Assembly (NCBI GenBank): GCA_033296885.1
Contig: MU863889.1
Location: 337,385 to 401,384 of the forward strand
Direction of reading: 5' to 3'
Source of the DNA: Triangularia verruculosa
Lineage: Eukaryota; Ascomycota; Sordariomycetes; Sordariales; Podosporaceae
Length of the DNA stretch: 64,000 bases
Shown one piece after another: positions 43,552 to 54,599 of this stretch. Position 1 is the stretch's first letter. Each line of letters begins with the position of its first letter. The position numbers and the translations under genes were made by a program. Under the pieces are notes generated by a model that was not told the DNA's origin, did not search any database, and saw only the letters and a list, made by a program, of their open reading frames with translations.

Positions 43552-44989
43552 CTAGAGAGCATGAGCCGGAAACTTCTCCCCCTCTGACCCTCTCGAGTGC
43601 CCCCTTTCCAGTTCTCCCGACCCATCACTTGACTTAACTGTCGATACCTGCCGTCGCATCTCTGGCAAATCGATACCCACCTCCTCATCATACTCCACCA
43701 CTGCGACCGTTCCATGCTCGTCATCTTTGACCACGCCGACATGCCTTACACTCGAGAATCTGTTCCCACCACCACCACCCGAGCTGCCCAAACTTTCAAA
43801 CGTCCCAGACATAACTTGCTCACCATCAACCCCACTGCGGCCAGTTACCGTCCCCCTCCCTCTGCCATAAGTCCTCATGTAATAATTTTCTCCTTGTCCT
43901 GATCGTTGCTTCTTACTACTACCAACGGTGATATCAACGCCCAGTCCACCCAGGCACCGTTGAAACACCGCCTTCATAGCTGGTACACAAGCAGCCAACA
44001 CCCCCAAAAGCTGCTCCAATGCAGTCCAAGTACAGATGCTTACACCCATGGCCCACCAATCATCAACTGCCGCCGTTGGATCTCCCCAATCCTTGATGAT
44101 AACTGTCTTCACGATGCTGCTGACCGACGCTAGCAATCCCATGCCCATCAAGATACACACAAAAATCCTCTCCCTCAACGGCCTGTTCAGCTTCCTCAAA
44201 AAGGTTATCGGTGTCAAACTTAGCAACAGATCCGTCGAGATGTTTATTGCAGATCCAAGGTCGGAAATAGCCTTCATGGTCTCAACTGGCACACACTTGC
44301 CACCGGGGGTAAACATGTCCCAAGCCGCCTGCAACGGTCGGCAGGCGATGGCGAGACAGAATATCGTGTTGCCTATCCCGTATATCGCCAGGATAACAAT
44401 AATCGTGTATAGAAATATCCTCCATCGTCGTTCGGAGCCTCGGATTCGGAGTAGCGTCAGCGCTATCGAGATCTTGATACATGTCATTGCCAAACCCCAG
44501 ACAGGTATCGCAAGCCAAGAGTGCTTCCCGGCTTCGAGGCCGCGGGAGAAGGGGATGTATCCCGGCGTGGGGACCATGAGTGGAAACAGGAGGGACCAGT
44601 CCGCTATTGCTAGAATCTAGGGAAAACAGGGGTTAGCAGACAGAGATATAGAGGCAGTATTATAACCCAAATAAAGAGCCCGCGTGTTCTGCAGACAATA
44701 TCAGGCGGCTTTTAAGAGAACCTAAGCAAAGGCTCCTTTTGAGCCAGCAAGGAAGACATACAAAGCCAGCAATAATGAACCAGTCATCTAAGCCCATCTT
44801 GAAGACAGGAAAGACCCGCTGGTAAATCCTCGTGAAGAAAGTGATCAGGCACAAGGCCATAAGAATGGAGGTAACGGCGTAGAAGATCTGGGCAAGGTGT
44901 GCCGCCTTTTCGGTGACCAAGATACCCGGAGGCATGCCATCGGGCGGCGAAGGCAGCAGAGGTGCGTCGGTTGGTGCCGGCGCAGACAT
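43552..44989 (-). CDS. PTH11-like (fungal rhodopsin-type) seven-TM receptor
   Basis: Exons 44989-44762 and 44616-43552 joined in phase 0 (145-bp intron, GTATGT to CCTAG) give 430 residues. A Pro-rich N-terminus is followed by hydrophobic segments: YAVTSILMALCLITFF, then DDWF at the start of the second helix (a hallmark of this fungal family), HSWLAIPVWGLAMTCIKISIAL, a TIIVILAIYGIGNTIF helix with C-R-P-L-x-A-x-W after it, SDLGSAINISTDLLLSLTPI, ERIFVCILMGMGLLASVSSI and the last helix WTALEQLLGVLAACVPA. The cytosolic tail is Ser/Gly-rich. Family members are plasma-membrane receptors, some needed for surface sensing in plant pathogens; most have unknown ligands. The intron is longer than others here, so a small extra exon is possible. 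Confidence 0.82.
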
Positions 44990-46039
44990 CGTGCCGGCGC
45001 CAACAAATAGGTCTGTCAAGCTTTCAAGTGTAGGTACACTGTAGACAAAGAAACAAAGCCTGCCGCAAAACAAGAAACCAAGTCGGCAGTTCAACGGGAG
45101 AAACAGGCAGGGCGGAGAACACCAAGGATTGGGGCTCGACCTCGTTAATGAACCCAACAGCCAACTGACCGGTCCCTATCGGCATCCACACCCTTGTTCC
45201 ACACTATCCAAACTCAAGGCTGACGAGTTCCCTCAAATCCCGATATTTGTGATCGCCGTTCCATTTGCGGGAAGTTTATTCGAGCGCAAAGGTGCCAAAA
45301 AAACCCCAGATTCCAGATCTTTGACACTTTGAAGATCAAAGCCAGTGCGCCCTCCTCTTACCCCTACCACCTCTCCCCAGACTTGAACCATTCGGGCGGG
45401 ATCTTGGAACAGGGTGGCTTGCGCGCACGAGCACTAGCCAAAGTTCCTCAGCCCGTGCTGTAAGCTTGGTCCTGTCAAAAACAATCCGGCAATGTAACTG
45501 GTGCGAGAGGCGGCATGATCCCAAGCGAGTGGCTGATATATACCTGCATGCATATTTGGCTGCATCATCCAGTCCTGCAAAGTGTTTAAACGAGGTGTCA
45601 AACTTGGCTTCCTGGATCAGGTAGAGAACGGACGGGATGAATATTGACAGGATCGGGGTCTGAGCGTCAAAGCTTGACCGTGCTTTGAAGGCGGGATGGG
45701 TTGTGCAAAGTGGGCAATCATTGTTTCTTTTTCCGGTTGACAGGTTGAATGATGGGACCGAGTCTTGGTGCGACGACTTGTCAAGAGGAGCAAAGAAGAC
45801 GCGCTCAGACTCAGGCTGCCGGCAGTTATCGTCTTCATATATATCCATCTCGCGTAGCTCGACTGGGCGGGGACGGGTCAATCTATCCGGCGTATGAGGA
45901 GACCGCATTTACCAGGGATCAGCGTATTTTTATGCAATTGTATAGATTGCATCCGGAATTGGAGGGAGAAACTCTGGAGCGCCAATATGAAGCATTTTCT
46001 GCCATGGCGGAATGCTGAATTGATGCCCCATAGACTGTC
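44990..46039. other. Intergenic with unsupported ORF
   Basis: A minus-strand ORF at 45336-45908 (190 codons, ATG) shows no domain, signal peptide or TM and runs antisense to an equally open plus frame. I do not call it. It may include the decayed C-terminus of the HET gene that follows. Confidence 0.3.
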
Positions 46040-46194
46040 CCTACCCCGCAAGAGCTACCACCACATAGGTGTATCCAAGTTACCAAGTTACCCTGCGATG
46101 CCAGCCGTCGTGATGCCCTTGATGGCAGCGAGAACGCCCCCCTTCGAGAGCCGTTTCACAAGCCTAGCTGTTGAACAATAGGTATCCTTCTAGA

Positions 46195-46219
46195 CTACCG
46201 AGGTAAGGTACCTCGGTAG
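46195..46219. repeat. Short perfect palindrome
   Basis: CTACCGAGGTA and its complement separated by AGG: an 11-bp stem with a 3-base loop, inside the HET pseudogene. Contains a KpnI-like GGTACC half on each side. Role unknown. Confidence 0.5.
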
Positions 46220-46893
46220 GGGTGAGGGAAGGCAATAATCTAGCGCCGTCTGAAGAATGAAAAGACTATCCAGTGCTTCCTGTTCCTTCCCGCGAGTACC
46301 ATTTTCCCCAATGGTGCAGATGACAATACCGGTTAAACCAAGCACACGATGATTGCTGTGCTCGACAAGGCGGATTGAGCCATTCGACGCCGCAAAGACG
46401 TATAGTGGCTCAGATGGTATTTCAGGCCATTCTGAATGAGTCGTTGAGGTCTGAGCGCCAGTCAGGAACCCAGGTAGGGACGTTCAATGTTTCGCTGGAA
46501 GGAAGTCGCTGTGGAAGCTGAGAACAAGAAAAGAAATCCAGCTGACCGGTTTTCAAAATAAGGTAATTGCCCGTGTCACGCTTGTGAGGATACCCTCCAC
46601 CAGCATCACGAGAGCATCAATCGAACGATATACGAGCATAGGGAGGATATATCACAAGCCGGAAACTGGAAATGGAGCCAGGGACGGCGAATAGGTGGTT
46701 TTTACGCCGCCAACTACACTGCCACCGCGACTACGCAAAGGCTTGAAAGTGGTACAATACCTACGGGTGTGGCCAATGGCCCTGGTATGGCTTCATATCA
46801 TGTATATATTACACCGTAGGGCCCGGCTACCACGGCCCCACCTACTTCCAAGTAGAATTCCTCCCAGCCGTAGGCCGGGGAGGCCAATAAAAG

Positions 46894-46913
46894 TCACACA
46901 CACACACACACAC
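46894..46913. repeat. (CA)n microsatellite
   Basis: About ten CA repeats within the HET pseudogene. Confidence 0.8.
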
Positions 46914-47440
46914 TTGTGAGGATATCGCCAAAGTTGTGGTCGGTGTAGTCTGGCGTGATCCCTAGGTGCTCAGCGTCTGTCACCAGGCCAAGGACCGCAA
47001 AGATCTGTCGCGGGGGTCCGTGGAGTCCATAAAGCCGCCAACAAATAGCTCCCGCAGTACATCCAGCAGCCTCTAGCCCTTGCCATCTCTAGCATGGTAC
47101 GCCTCCCACCTCCTTCTTACCCTAGCCAGCTTGCTGAGTGGCTGAGCATTTATGACTTCTCTCCATATGTCGAATTGATACGGGGTCAGAGGAATCAAAT
47201 TCCCATCATGCGCCAAAGATCGCCTTCCCCATAGACAGAACACCCGAAGCTATTCTCTTGTACCCGCACACGACCACAGCCTGCTGGGAGCTCCAGCAAT
47301 ATGACAAGGCCATGAATTGAGAGAGGCGGGTGATGCTGTGGCAGGAAATGTCGCAGATTATGGGAGCTGAGAAGTCCTCTGCGGGGTGGACATGGAGGAG
47401 GCGAAACCAATGGTGAGGCGGAGGGAGCATTGATTTGGTG

Positions 47441-47984
47441 CGATATGGAAAGTCGTACGATGCGGTGAAGCCTGGTGAGGTGGCGTAGCGCTAGTAGAGG
47501 TTGGCATTGTCTTTCTCGACAAGAAAGTCTTAATTAGGCAAGGATTCTATTGGAGAGGCGCGAACTGAGGCTGAAGTGGATGCATTGGTGAAGGATGAAG
47601 CCAAGCGGCCACCAGCCTGAGCGAGGAAAGGATGTTGCCTTGCGACGCCTGGGCCGCTGCCCTACAACTCGTTTTTTTTTTGTTATCATTTGAAGTCCGA
47701 GCCATACGCCAAGGAACAGTGGCGTGGCCGTGCCACTCACGACACACGGCTGCCGCCGATGTGGCCGATACATCCCCCCTGTGGACTGGAGGCAACATGG
47801 GTTCAAGCTCGAGAAGAGCGCGAGACAAACTGAAAGTTCCTTGAACCCGACACATCATCAGCTCAAAGACAAAGGGGCAAGAGGAGCATTAGCGCTGACT
47901 TTCAGTTGCACGTGGAGACCGCATCCTTCCGTGAGATCAACACTGCCACTCACCACAAGGCGCAAATCTGGAAGGTCAGGTTTG
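47441..47984. other. Intergenic
   Basis: ORFs on both strands without motifs; possibly the decayed N-terminus of the HET gene at the left. Confidence 0.3.
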
Positions 47985-48180
47985 ACATAGACCATATGTG
48001 TCACCCACGTCCTGGACAGAAAGGCTGGCACTGCAAAGTGGGAATACAGTACCTTATTTATAGATAATTAATAAACCGTAAAAGATAGTGAATAGGCCTT
48101 AAAAGAGAGTCAATAGGCCTTAAAAGATAGTTGACGGGCCTTGGAAGATATCGAGAACACAACGTGACGTGTAGCTGCTG
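47985..48180. mobile_element. MITE family 1, copy 2 (3'-truncated)
   Basis: Plus-strand copy of the element at 14.4 kb. It has end sequence cacgtcctggacagaaaggc, then gcactgcaaag, gaatacagta and units such as aataggccttaaaagatag. Matching ends near 48.18 kb (acgtgacgtg), and the second inverted end is missing. Confidence 0.7.
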
Positions 48181-48602
48181 GCAAGGCAGCGGCTACCTAA
48201 TTACAACCATACCTTACACAACACGCATTCAATACTTCAAACCATTGCCTGGTCGGGCTCTGTTCATCGAGCCAGGTCACCAATGACCCTATGTCCTACT
48301 GTTGGCCTCGGCGCGTGGTGCTTCACAGGTTGACACGGCCTCTGCCAAACGTCCTAAATGCAAGTCTTGTGCAACCAAGTGCACATGAAGAACCAGTTAT
48401 GGTGCACCTTTTTGTGTATCCTGTGCTACAGAACGTTGCACCATGGAGGCAGTGGATCGGATGACGGAAGAGGCCGTGCCAGTGCCTCCCTAATCAGTTC
48501 TTGAGCTCTGGACTTCTGTTCCTTCGACTGCTGGACGCCCCTCCTCCACTCTTTCCCCAATCCACCATCAATTCTGATGAGGGAAAAGCAGTTACAAATC
48601 GA
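48181..48602. other. Intergenic
   Basis: A short Cys-rich translation around 48340-48450 (C-K-S-C-A-T-K-C, then C-V-S-C) is interrupted by TGA and is too short to assign. Nothing else seen. Confidence 0.3.
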
Positions 48603-51573
48603 ATGACGATGGATCCATTGACAGGAATCGGCGCCGCCGCATCAATTGTTCAGCTTCTTACGCTGTGTGCCAACGCCTCCAAGGCGGCAAGAGACCTCTG
48701 GAACTCTTACGCCGACGCACCGACGTGGTCCAGCAGATTTACGATTTCGGCAAGGACCTCTCAGCAGAGAAGCTTGACGAAATTCTTCCCTCATGCCACC
48801 GTTCAACTATCACCTCCGTGTTGCAAGATCATGCCCGGCAGCTGCAAAGTATCACGACTTTGCTTGGAGGTGCACAGAACTTCAAGGCCAAGTTACTTTG
48901 GGCTGCTCTCGACAAAAGCAGGGCTCTGCGTTCTTTGCGTGCCATTGCGGACGCGGAAACAGATTTGAGCATGTGTCTTGCGATAGCTAATGCGTGAGTG
49001 CATCTTGGTTCACTTTGCTTTCCTCCCACCAGCCCAAATGACCAATGGATTACCAGGCGCCTCCAACTACTCAATAAGACATCGCTGTCTCATATGCTAG
49101 CATACCAGAGGGCAACTTTGCCGAAATTGGAGACTCTGTCTTATGAGATCAGGTCTTGTGTCCAAACCACAGTTGACCATAGCAACGCTGTACTGGGACA
49201 AGTCAAAGAGGTCAGTGTCTAGGCCCATGTCTACATACCTACTTAGCGCTCACTGTACAGGATTCATCAATACTCCAACAGGATTTGAAGTCATTCCAGC
49301 ACGTCGTTTTGGCTGCCATTCAAGACGGTCGACCTCGTGCCAGGGAGGTTAACCAAACCAGCTTCGATGATTCCCATGTGCACTGGTCACCACCAGTCAA
49401 CTCAATCACGACACAGCAGACACGGGTCTACGGAAGTGATTTAGAGTCAATCCGTTGGGAGCACCCAACCTCGCAGGGATTCTGGCAGGTTGTATTGAAG
49501 AAACAGAAGAAGCGACAACAACGGCGATTCCGAGCAACTGGCCGTGTTTGGCTTTATCTCTTTGGCCCGAGGGTCGTTGAGTTTGAGTTTGGCCTTTTTG
49601 CACATGTCAAATCTTCATTGTCCCCAATGGTCTCTTTTGGAATCAAGATACGGAATTCACGGCCCATGGACTCGATGGTCTTCCAAGCATGCAGCTATGG
49701 CGACCTGAAGCGTGTTCGGCTATTGTTGGAAAGTGGTGACGCTGGAATCAATGACATATGTGAAGATAGTGGCATGACCTTGGTTCATGTAAGTCCCAAA
49801 TCCGGTGCTTCCCTCGATCAAATGTGTTGACCTGGGTTTTGCATTACGCTTTGGGCTCCCTCGCCCACATTGCAGAGGCTGCAAGATACAATTTAGTGCA
49901 ATATCTGCTTGACTGTGGCTGTGAAGTTGATCCGGAGACCTAGTAAGTGGACCAATCCTAATCAAGTGACATCTCTGTCGGTATTGGCGAGCTGAGCATT
50001 CGCACTTCACAGTGAAAACTCCCCTTTTGTTTTGGCCTTAGCCTACGGCTTGCCAAGTTGTGCCCGGCTTCTATTACGTGCTGGCGCCGAGTTTTACACA
50101 GAGCCGACTAAGACTAGACCTTCTTCAATGCCGATCCTTCCTCTAACTCAACCTGAAGGGTTTCGTTCTGGTCTCGAGATCCTTCAAGCCGAAGGTCTAG
50201 TCGTCCCGAGACGTGGACCAACGGCACCTTCCGAGTCACTCATGGGCAACCTTCTATCATCCGCCATATCAGCAGGCAGACTGCAGGACATCATGACGAT
50301 TATTGATAGCTTTGAAGATCCATCGCCTCATTTGAAGGATCTTCTCCACCGCAGCACATTTCACAGAGGGCGTATTGAGGTGGTCGCACTATTAATGAAG
50401 CTTGGATTACACCCGGACTGGCATGATCCAAGACGTGACGACGTTGAAATTATGCACCGACCTATCATGAGCGCCACGGAAAACTCTTCCTCCGGGCTGG
50501 CCCCTATTCATTATTACCTATTTCGGGGGGCGTGCCCCGGACCCTTTAATGGAATATATTACGTCGATCTCTCACCTTCATTTCCGGTTTCTGCTTGGCA
50601 AATCCTGTTTAAACGATTTGTGATGTTTCCAAGCCATACACGGCGCTTTCAGGAACTAGAGGGAATCTTACTCCACCTGTTGCTTCACGAATGCTCTGAC
50701 TTGCCGTACAGGGAGCTTATTGCAATGAATTTCCGAGGGCCCTCCAAAAGGTGCCACCAAATTGTGAGGATAACCTGCGAGGTGGCTGATGCCGCTCGAA
50801 TATGGAGCGTCCATGATGGACCGGAATCCCTGAGATCTCTGATAACAGTGCTGGAAACGGATCTACTTCTGCAACATCGCCTGGCTACAAGGCCAATGGT
50901 TGACTGGTCGTCTGAGGGAGTAATCGAGACGCCTGCGCGACGCTGGGATCCTTCCGAGGACAATATCAAGTATCCTGAGCGTTACTATCAATACCTTGAT
51001 GGATATGAGGGCATCTTGTGCGAAAAAAGGTGGGATTCCTCAAAAGGTCAATACTACAATTTCAGAAAGGACTTGGGTCTCCCTCCGCTGGACGGTCCTC
51101 CTGGGATATGCACAGGGGCGGACTATCCTCACAGTACTCGTAAAAGCTCGCCACATTATCAGCAATTCTTCCGCATGGAAGACGACGGCCGCCGAGAGAT
51201 CCCCTTCGATAGGACGACTCTGTTCTACGAGAACATCTCGACTGAAGATGGGAGACGACAAATGAAGCAGTTCCCGATTGTTCGAGCACTTTGCAACGCT
51301 CTTCAGCTTGCTGGGTACCGGGTGGAAATGGGCCGGCATGACGGCGAGATATGGTTCGAAGACGACGATGGTGATCCCTACCATGACGCGATGGAGTTTC
51401 AGCCAGCACCTGGTGTGGATGATGGAGTTGTGGCCAACTGTCCTATTTGTCGAGATCCTCAGAAATACGGTCTGGACTACATTCTGGAAAGAGCCAAAGT
51501 CGGTGAGGATTTTTTGGACGAGTGGAGGGACAAGCAAAGGCGCAAGGCCACGTCGAGGGACGCACGGTTTTAG
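48603..51573 (+). CDS. NLR-like N-terminal domain plus ankyrin protein, with a frameshift in exon 1
   Basis: Five exons: 48603-48993, 49057-49210, 49261-49788, 49878-49942 and 50013-51573. The start MTMDPLTGIGAAASIVQLL is the N-terminal helix bundle common to fungal NLR/STAND and ankyrin proteins. Exon 1 begins in frame 3 (to YADAP) but the matching sequence continues in frame 2 (DVVQQIYDFGKDLSAEKLDE): one base is missing near 48720, and no intron fits. Later exons hold a conserved basic region (GFWQVVLKKQKKR), ankyrin motifs (ACSYGDLKRVRLLLESG; NLVQYLLDCG; LPSCARLLLRAGAEF) and a long unassigned C-terminus with C-P-I-C. Exon 4 uses a GCAGAG acceptor. It is a likely pseudogene or a sequence error. 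Relatives act in non-self recognition. Confidence 0.65.
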
Positions 51574-52035
51574 CAAGCATGCTTTCATTCACGCATTGGT
51601 GTCAAGTGTCGTGAGTAACATAGGTAGAGGTAGTCAATCACACTTGCTACTCATGTTCATGCCAAAAAAGAAGAAGTGCATTTGTCATGCTGTAACTGCA
51701 AAAGTTTGCATACTTCCAAAGCTTGGCGACATTACATTATTGGTTCAATATCCCTCCTCAAATGCCAGGCTTCGACCCCGCTGGAGATTTGATGGTTGCC
51801 CTGACCTACCTTAATATCTTCCCGTCAAGGGGTTTTAGCTCTGGGGCATAGACTTCGGCCAAGTGTTCCATGGTGTCGAGGGCATCCAATGGTGCCCCAC
51901 TTTCATGTAGGATGCGTGCTGGTCGTGAAAGGGAATGCAGAGCCGCAAAGTACAGTCGGCGGTCGTAGATACAGGAGGCCCCTGAGAACACAATTGGTAT
52001 CCTTCCGGCCAAAATGTTCGATAATCAATAAACAG
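51574..52035. other. Intergenic
   Basis: A minus-strand ORF at 51806-52012 (SCIYDRRLYFAALHSL) looks protein-like but is only 68 codons, follows a stop and has no match I know. It may be a remnant or a 3' exon of the next gene. Confidence 0.3.
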
Positions 52036-52640
52036 TTAACGCCTCCTCATCTTGATGCCCACCGCCCTATTATCAAATTCATTCTCAGCTCCAGGACCCT
52101 CTCTCCACTCTTGAATCAGAAACTCCAGCAGCCTGAACATCTTCCTCGTCATCTTGGCCATGTCCCAACCCCGTTTGTACAACTCAGCTCTCTCATCGCC
52201 GTTATCTCCGTACCACTTGTCTTCTGCCACGATACTGACGATAAATTGTTTGTAGTGGTCTCTTGCGGTCCCTGTTGCTCTCTCGTCAGTACTGCCTATG
52301 TTAAGGGGACCGTGCCAAGCTACTTACAGTCTGTCTTATCAGGGTTATACGCCGCCATGAAATCGCAATCTTCTAACTGTTGTATCCGCGCTATGACGGC
52401 GTTGTCCAGGTCGACGAACTGGATGAATGCGTTGTCCTTTCGTGGGACAACGGTAAGACCGAGGGCTAAATAATCGCAGATGAAGGCGGAAAGGTGGTCT
52501 ATTACCAAAGCCTCTTCCCATTCTGAGAAGGCTTGAACAGAAGAAAACCCCAGCTGACGGGTCGTTCGCTGGCGGGTCATTCGGCGGCGGCAGGCGACCG
52601 AGTAAGCGCCTGCTGGCGGCGCAAGGGGCTGTGGTGGCAT
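52036..52640 (-). CDS. Hypothetical protein, two exons
   Basis: Exons 52640-52328 and 52271-52036 (56-bp intron, GTAAGT to CAACAG) give 182 residues. ATG 52640 gives MPPQPLAPPAGAYS; an ATG at 52688 in the same frame is an alternative. The middle has helical and acidic segments (FSEWEEALVIDHLSAFICDYLA and VDLDNAVIARIQQLEDCDF); the C-terminal exon is charged and ends KMRRR. No domain recognised, no signal peptide. The clean intron and restored frame support a real gene. A separate 84-codon Ser/Pro-rich ORF upstream (52955-52701) could be its 5' exon, but no GT donor joins them. Confidence 0.55.
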
Positions 52641-52964
52641 TGTTATTAATCTTCTGAAATTATTGGTATGGATATCTAAGGTAGTCATTCAAATGGTCAG
52701 TCAGGCATTGGAGGCATCTCCAGTTAAGAAGTCTTTGAGAATGGAGACAGGACGGCAGCGTAGTGGTGACTGTGGAGAAGTGCGGCTGGTAGTCGAGGTC
52801 GAGACAATGATTTGCGATGGTGATGAATGGATTGACAGATGATCAACTTCGATGTGTGCTAGTGGTGTTAATGGCGGTCTAGGGCCGGCCTGCATGGCGG
52901 CCAGGGACAGGAGGTTTGCTACACCGGGTGTTTGGGCTGAGGCGGACATGGTCATGTTTTTGGG

Positions 52965-53205
52965 CCCAGCAAAGTGAAGACGGGAATACTGCGTTGAAAG
53001 AGAGTTGATAGGCCTTAAAAGATAATTAATAGGCCTTAGTAAATCTCGATAATGCCTTAAAAGATACTTTTAATGTATGAAAAGATAGTAATAAGCCTTT
53101 AGAAGATAGTTGATAGGTGTTTTCGACCATTTTCAAGGTGTAACTCTGGCTGATAGTATTCCTTATTTTGTCCACGGCGGAAGTGGATGATGTAAACTGT
53201 GAAGC
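52965..53205. mobile_element. MITE family 1, copy 3 (5'-truncated)
   Basis: Plus-strand copy aligned along most of its length with the complement of the 14.4-kb element: gaatactgcgttgaaagagag, repeated taggccttaaaagat units, cttttaatgtatgaaaagatag, caaggtgtaactctggct and the end ttattttgtccacggcgg. The first inverted end is missing (the match begins at gcaaagtg). Confidence 0.7.
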
Positions 53206-53438
53206 CCAGTGGAGGCTAAGCATTTGAAATGCACTGTGCTCCGTGCGCGGACAGAATAAATACAAAGTCCACTGCCTGGAATGCCGTTATTCTGTACAGA
53301 AATGCCAAGCCATGTTTTGGATGTGGCCCAAGCGTATCCATCAACCCACCTTCACAATCTCTTCCTTCCATTTCCTTCAATCACAAGACAACTAACTACA
53401 ACGTCAACCAAGCTTGAGGTCGACAGCCGGTTCTAACC
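53206..53438. other. Leader of the HET-like gene
   Basis: 233 bp between the MITE copy and the ATG at 53439; a CA/CT-rich stretch (ccaacccaccttcacaatctcttccttcc in part) is the likely 5' leader. Confidence 0.35.
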
Positions 53439-54599
53439 ATGTTGATACGCTCAAAAGAGACAGTCTACAATCTGCTTCCACCCGGAATCACCCGATATCT
53501 TCTGGTCAAACCCTCGGCCGACCTCCACAGTCCCCTCCACTGCAAGTTGCACGAGCTGGCCATAAGCCCCAGGATCACGTACGACTTTCTTATTCCACCA
53601 GCACAGACCAAAAGAAAAACAACGGCTTTTCTCCTTAACGGCAAAGATGCCCGCATGCACTTCGAAATAGAAACATGCCTCCGCTATCTGCGTCATGAAA
53701 CCAAGGAGCAGATGTTCTGGATCCGCCCGTTGTGCATCAACGTCAACTCTCCTGCCGAACCGCCACTGCACTTCCGCAGGAGGTTCGACCTCATCAACAA
53801 TGCTAACCGGGTAAAAGCGTTTATGGGAAAGCCAGCCAGAAGTTTGAACCCCGCCCTTGCTTCCAAGTTTCTCCGGTCATTCCACGACTTGGTTGTCAAT
53901 CCCTTCGGCGAGCAGCCTAACTTTGGCAGCAAAGAGGGGTTTGAAAGATACTACAACGAGCATATTTTTCGACAACTGGGCGACCCGAAAGAGATCAATA
54001 CTGGCCTTGAGCAAGGCTTAAAGCTACTCTGTAACTCAATTTGGAAGGAAGAGTGGACAAATCTACAGAAAATCGGCCTACTAAAAGACATCGATATATA
54101 TGTCGGCAGCATGCCAGTTCCTGTTGGCGCCTTCTATACGTTGGCCAATTACCTCTCTCAAGCGAACCATTTTAAGGTTAAGGAGTTGGCAGGCCAGCGC
54201 CTTGAGGGTGTGGAGATAGGTGAGCTGCGAGCGGCTTACCGCATCGCCGAAGCCCGGAGGAAAACGCTCCGCCTGGTAGGGCAATACCAAGAACACATCA
54301 TCAAAAATCATCCATTGCCAAAATTCCTTGAAAGAGAGCTTCACACAGTATTTCGTACAGACGACAAAAGGACTCCAGCGCGGCACAGGTATCAGCAATT
54401 GCTCGAACAAACAAGGGAAGAGTTGGACAAGCTCAAAAAGCTAGGGTTCAATGAGCAACCGGGACGGCAACAGGAAGGCGGAAAAAAGCAGCCCGACAGG
54501 CAGAGACATGAGACGAATCCCGGGATTCGCCGGTTAAAAGTGGACTGGCGGCTTGTTAATCAAGACGGCGGGCAAGACCGTGGGACAAATCAAGGCTAG
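53439..54599 (+). CDS. Divergent HET-like protein
   Basis: Single exon, 386 residues, ATG 53439 to TAG 54597-54599. The first 130 residues follow the HET layout: TRYLLVKPSADLHSPLHCKL, then F-L-L-N-G-K, then FEIETCLRYLRHE, then MFWIRPLCINVNSP (compare W-I-D-A-L-C-I-N-Q in HET domains), then NRVKAFMGKPA. The central ALSYxW core is replaced by TYDFLIPP. The remaining 250 residues are helical and basic, ending in a Gln/Arg-rich tail; no known domain. HET proteins cause incompatibility-linked death; a truncated or diverged one may be inactive or regulatory. It follows a MITE copy by about 230 bp. Confidence 0.6.
   Translation: MLIRSKETVYNLLPPGITRYLLVKPSADLHSPLHCKLHELAISPRITYDFLIPPAQTKRKTTAFLLNGKDARMHFEIETCLRYLRHETKEQMFWIRPLCINVNSPAEPPLHFRRRFDLINNANRVKAFMGKPARSLNPALASKFLRSFHDLVVNPFGEQPNFGSKEGFERYYNEHIFRQLGDPKEINTGLEQGLKLLCNSIWKEEWTNLQKIGLLKDIDIYVGSMPVPVGAFYTLANYLSQANHFKVKELAGQRLEGVEIGELRAAYRIAEARRKTLRLVGQYQEHIIKNHPLPKFLERELHTVFRTDDKRTPARHRYQQLLEQTREELDKLKKLGFNEQPGRQQEGGKKQPDRQRHETNPGIRRLKVDWRLVNQDGGQDRGTNQG

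Larger units (their letters stand above)
46040..47440 (-). pseudogene. HET-domain (heterokaryon incompatibility) pseudogene
   Basis: Minus-strand frames contain HET-protein segments in the right order. They are FRLLHVHPAEDFSAPI-CDI and FMALSYCWSS (the conserved ALSYxW core) at 47.2-47.4 kb; LLDVLRELFVGGFMDSTDPRDR (given in parts: LLDVLREL, STDPRDR) near 47.0 kb; TPDYTDHNFGDI at about 46.93 kb; VPTWVPDWR at about 46.47 kb; and YVFAASNGSIRLVEH to GIVICTIGEN at 46.3-46.4 kb. These fall in different frames with stops between, and a (CA)n microsatellite sits inside, so no product is expected. Intact HET proteins trigger cell death in incompatible fungal fusions. Confidence 0.75.

Noticed and set aside
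45336..45908. 190-codon minus-strand ORF with ATG
   Set aside because: No domain, signal peptide or splice support, and the antisense strand is also open.
48340..48480. Zn2Cys6-like Cys cluster
   Set aside because: Interrupted by TGA, too short, and the Cys spacing does not fit the binuclear cluster.
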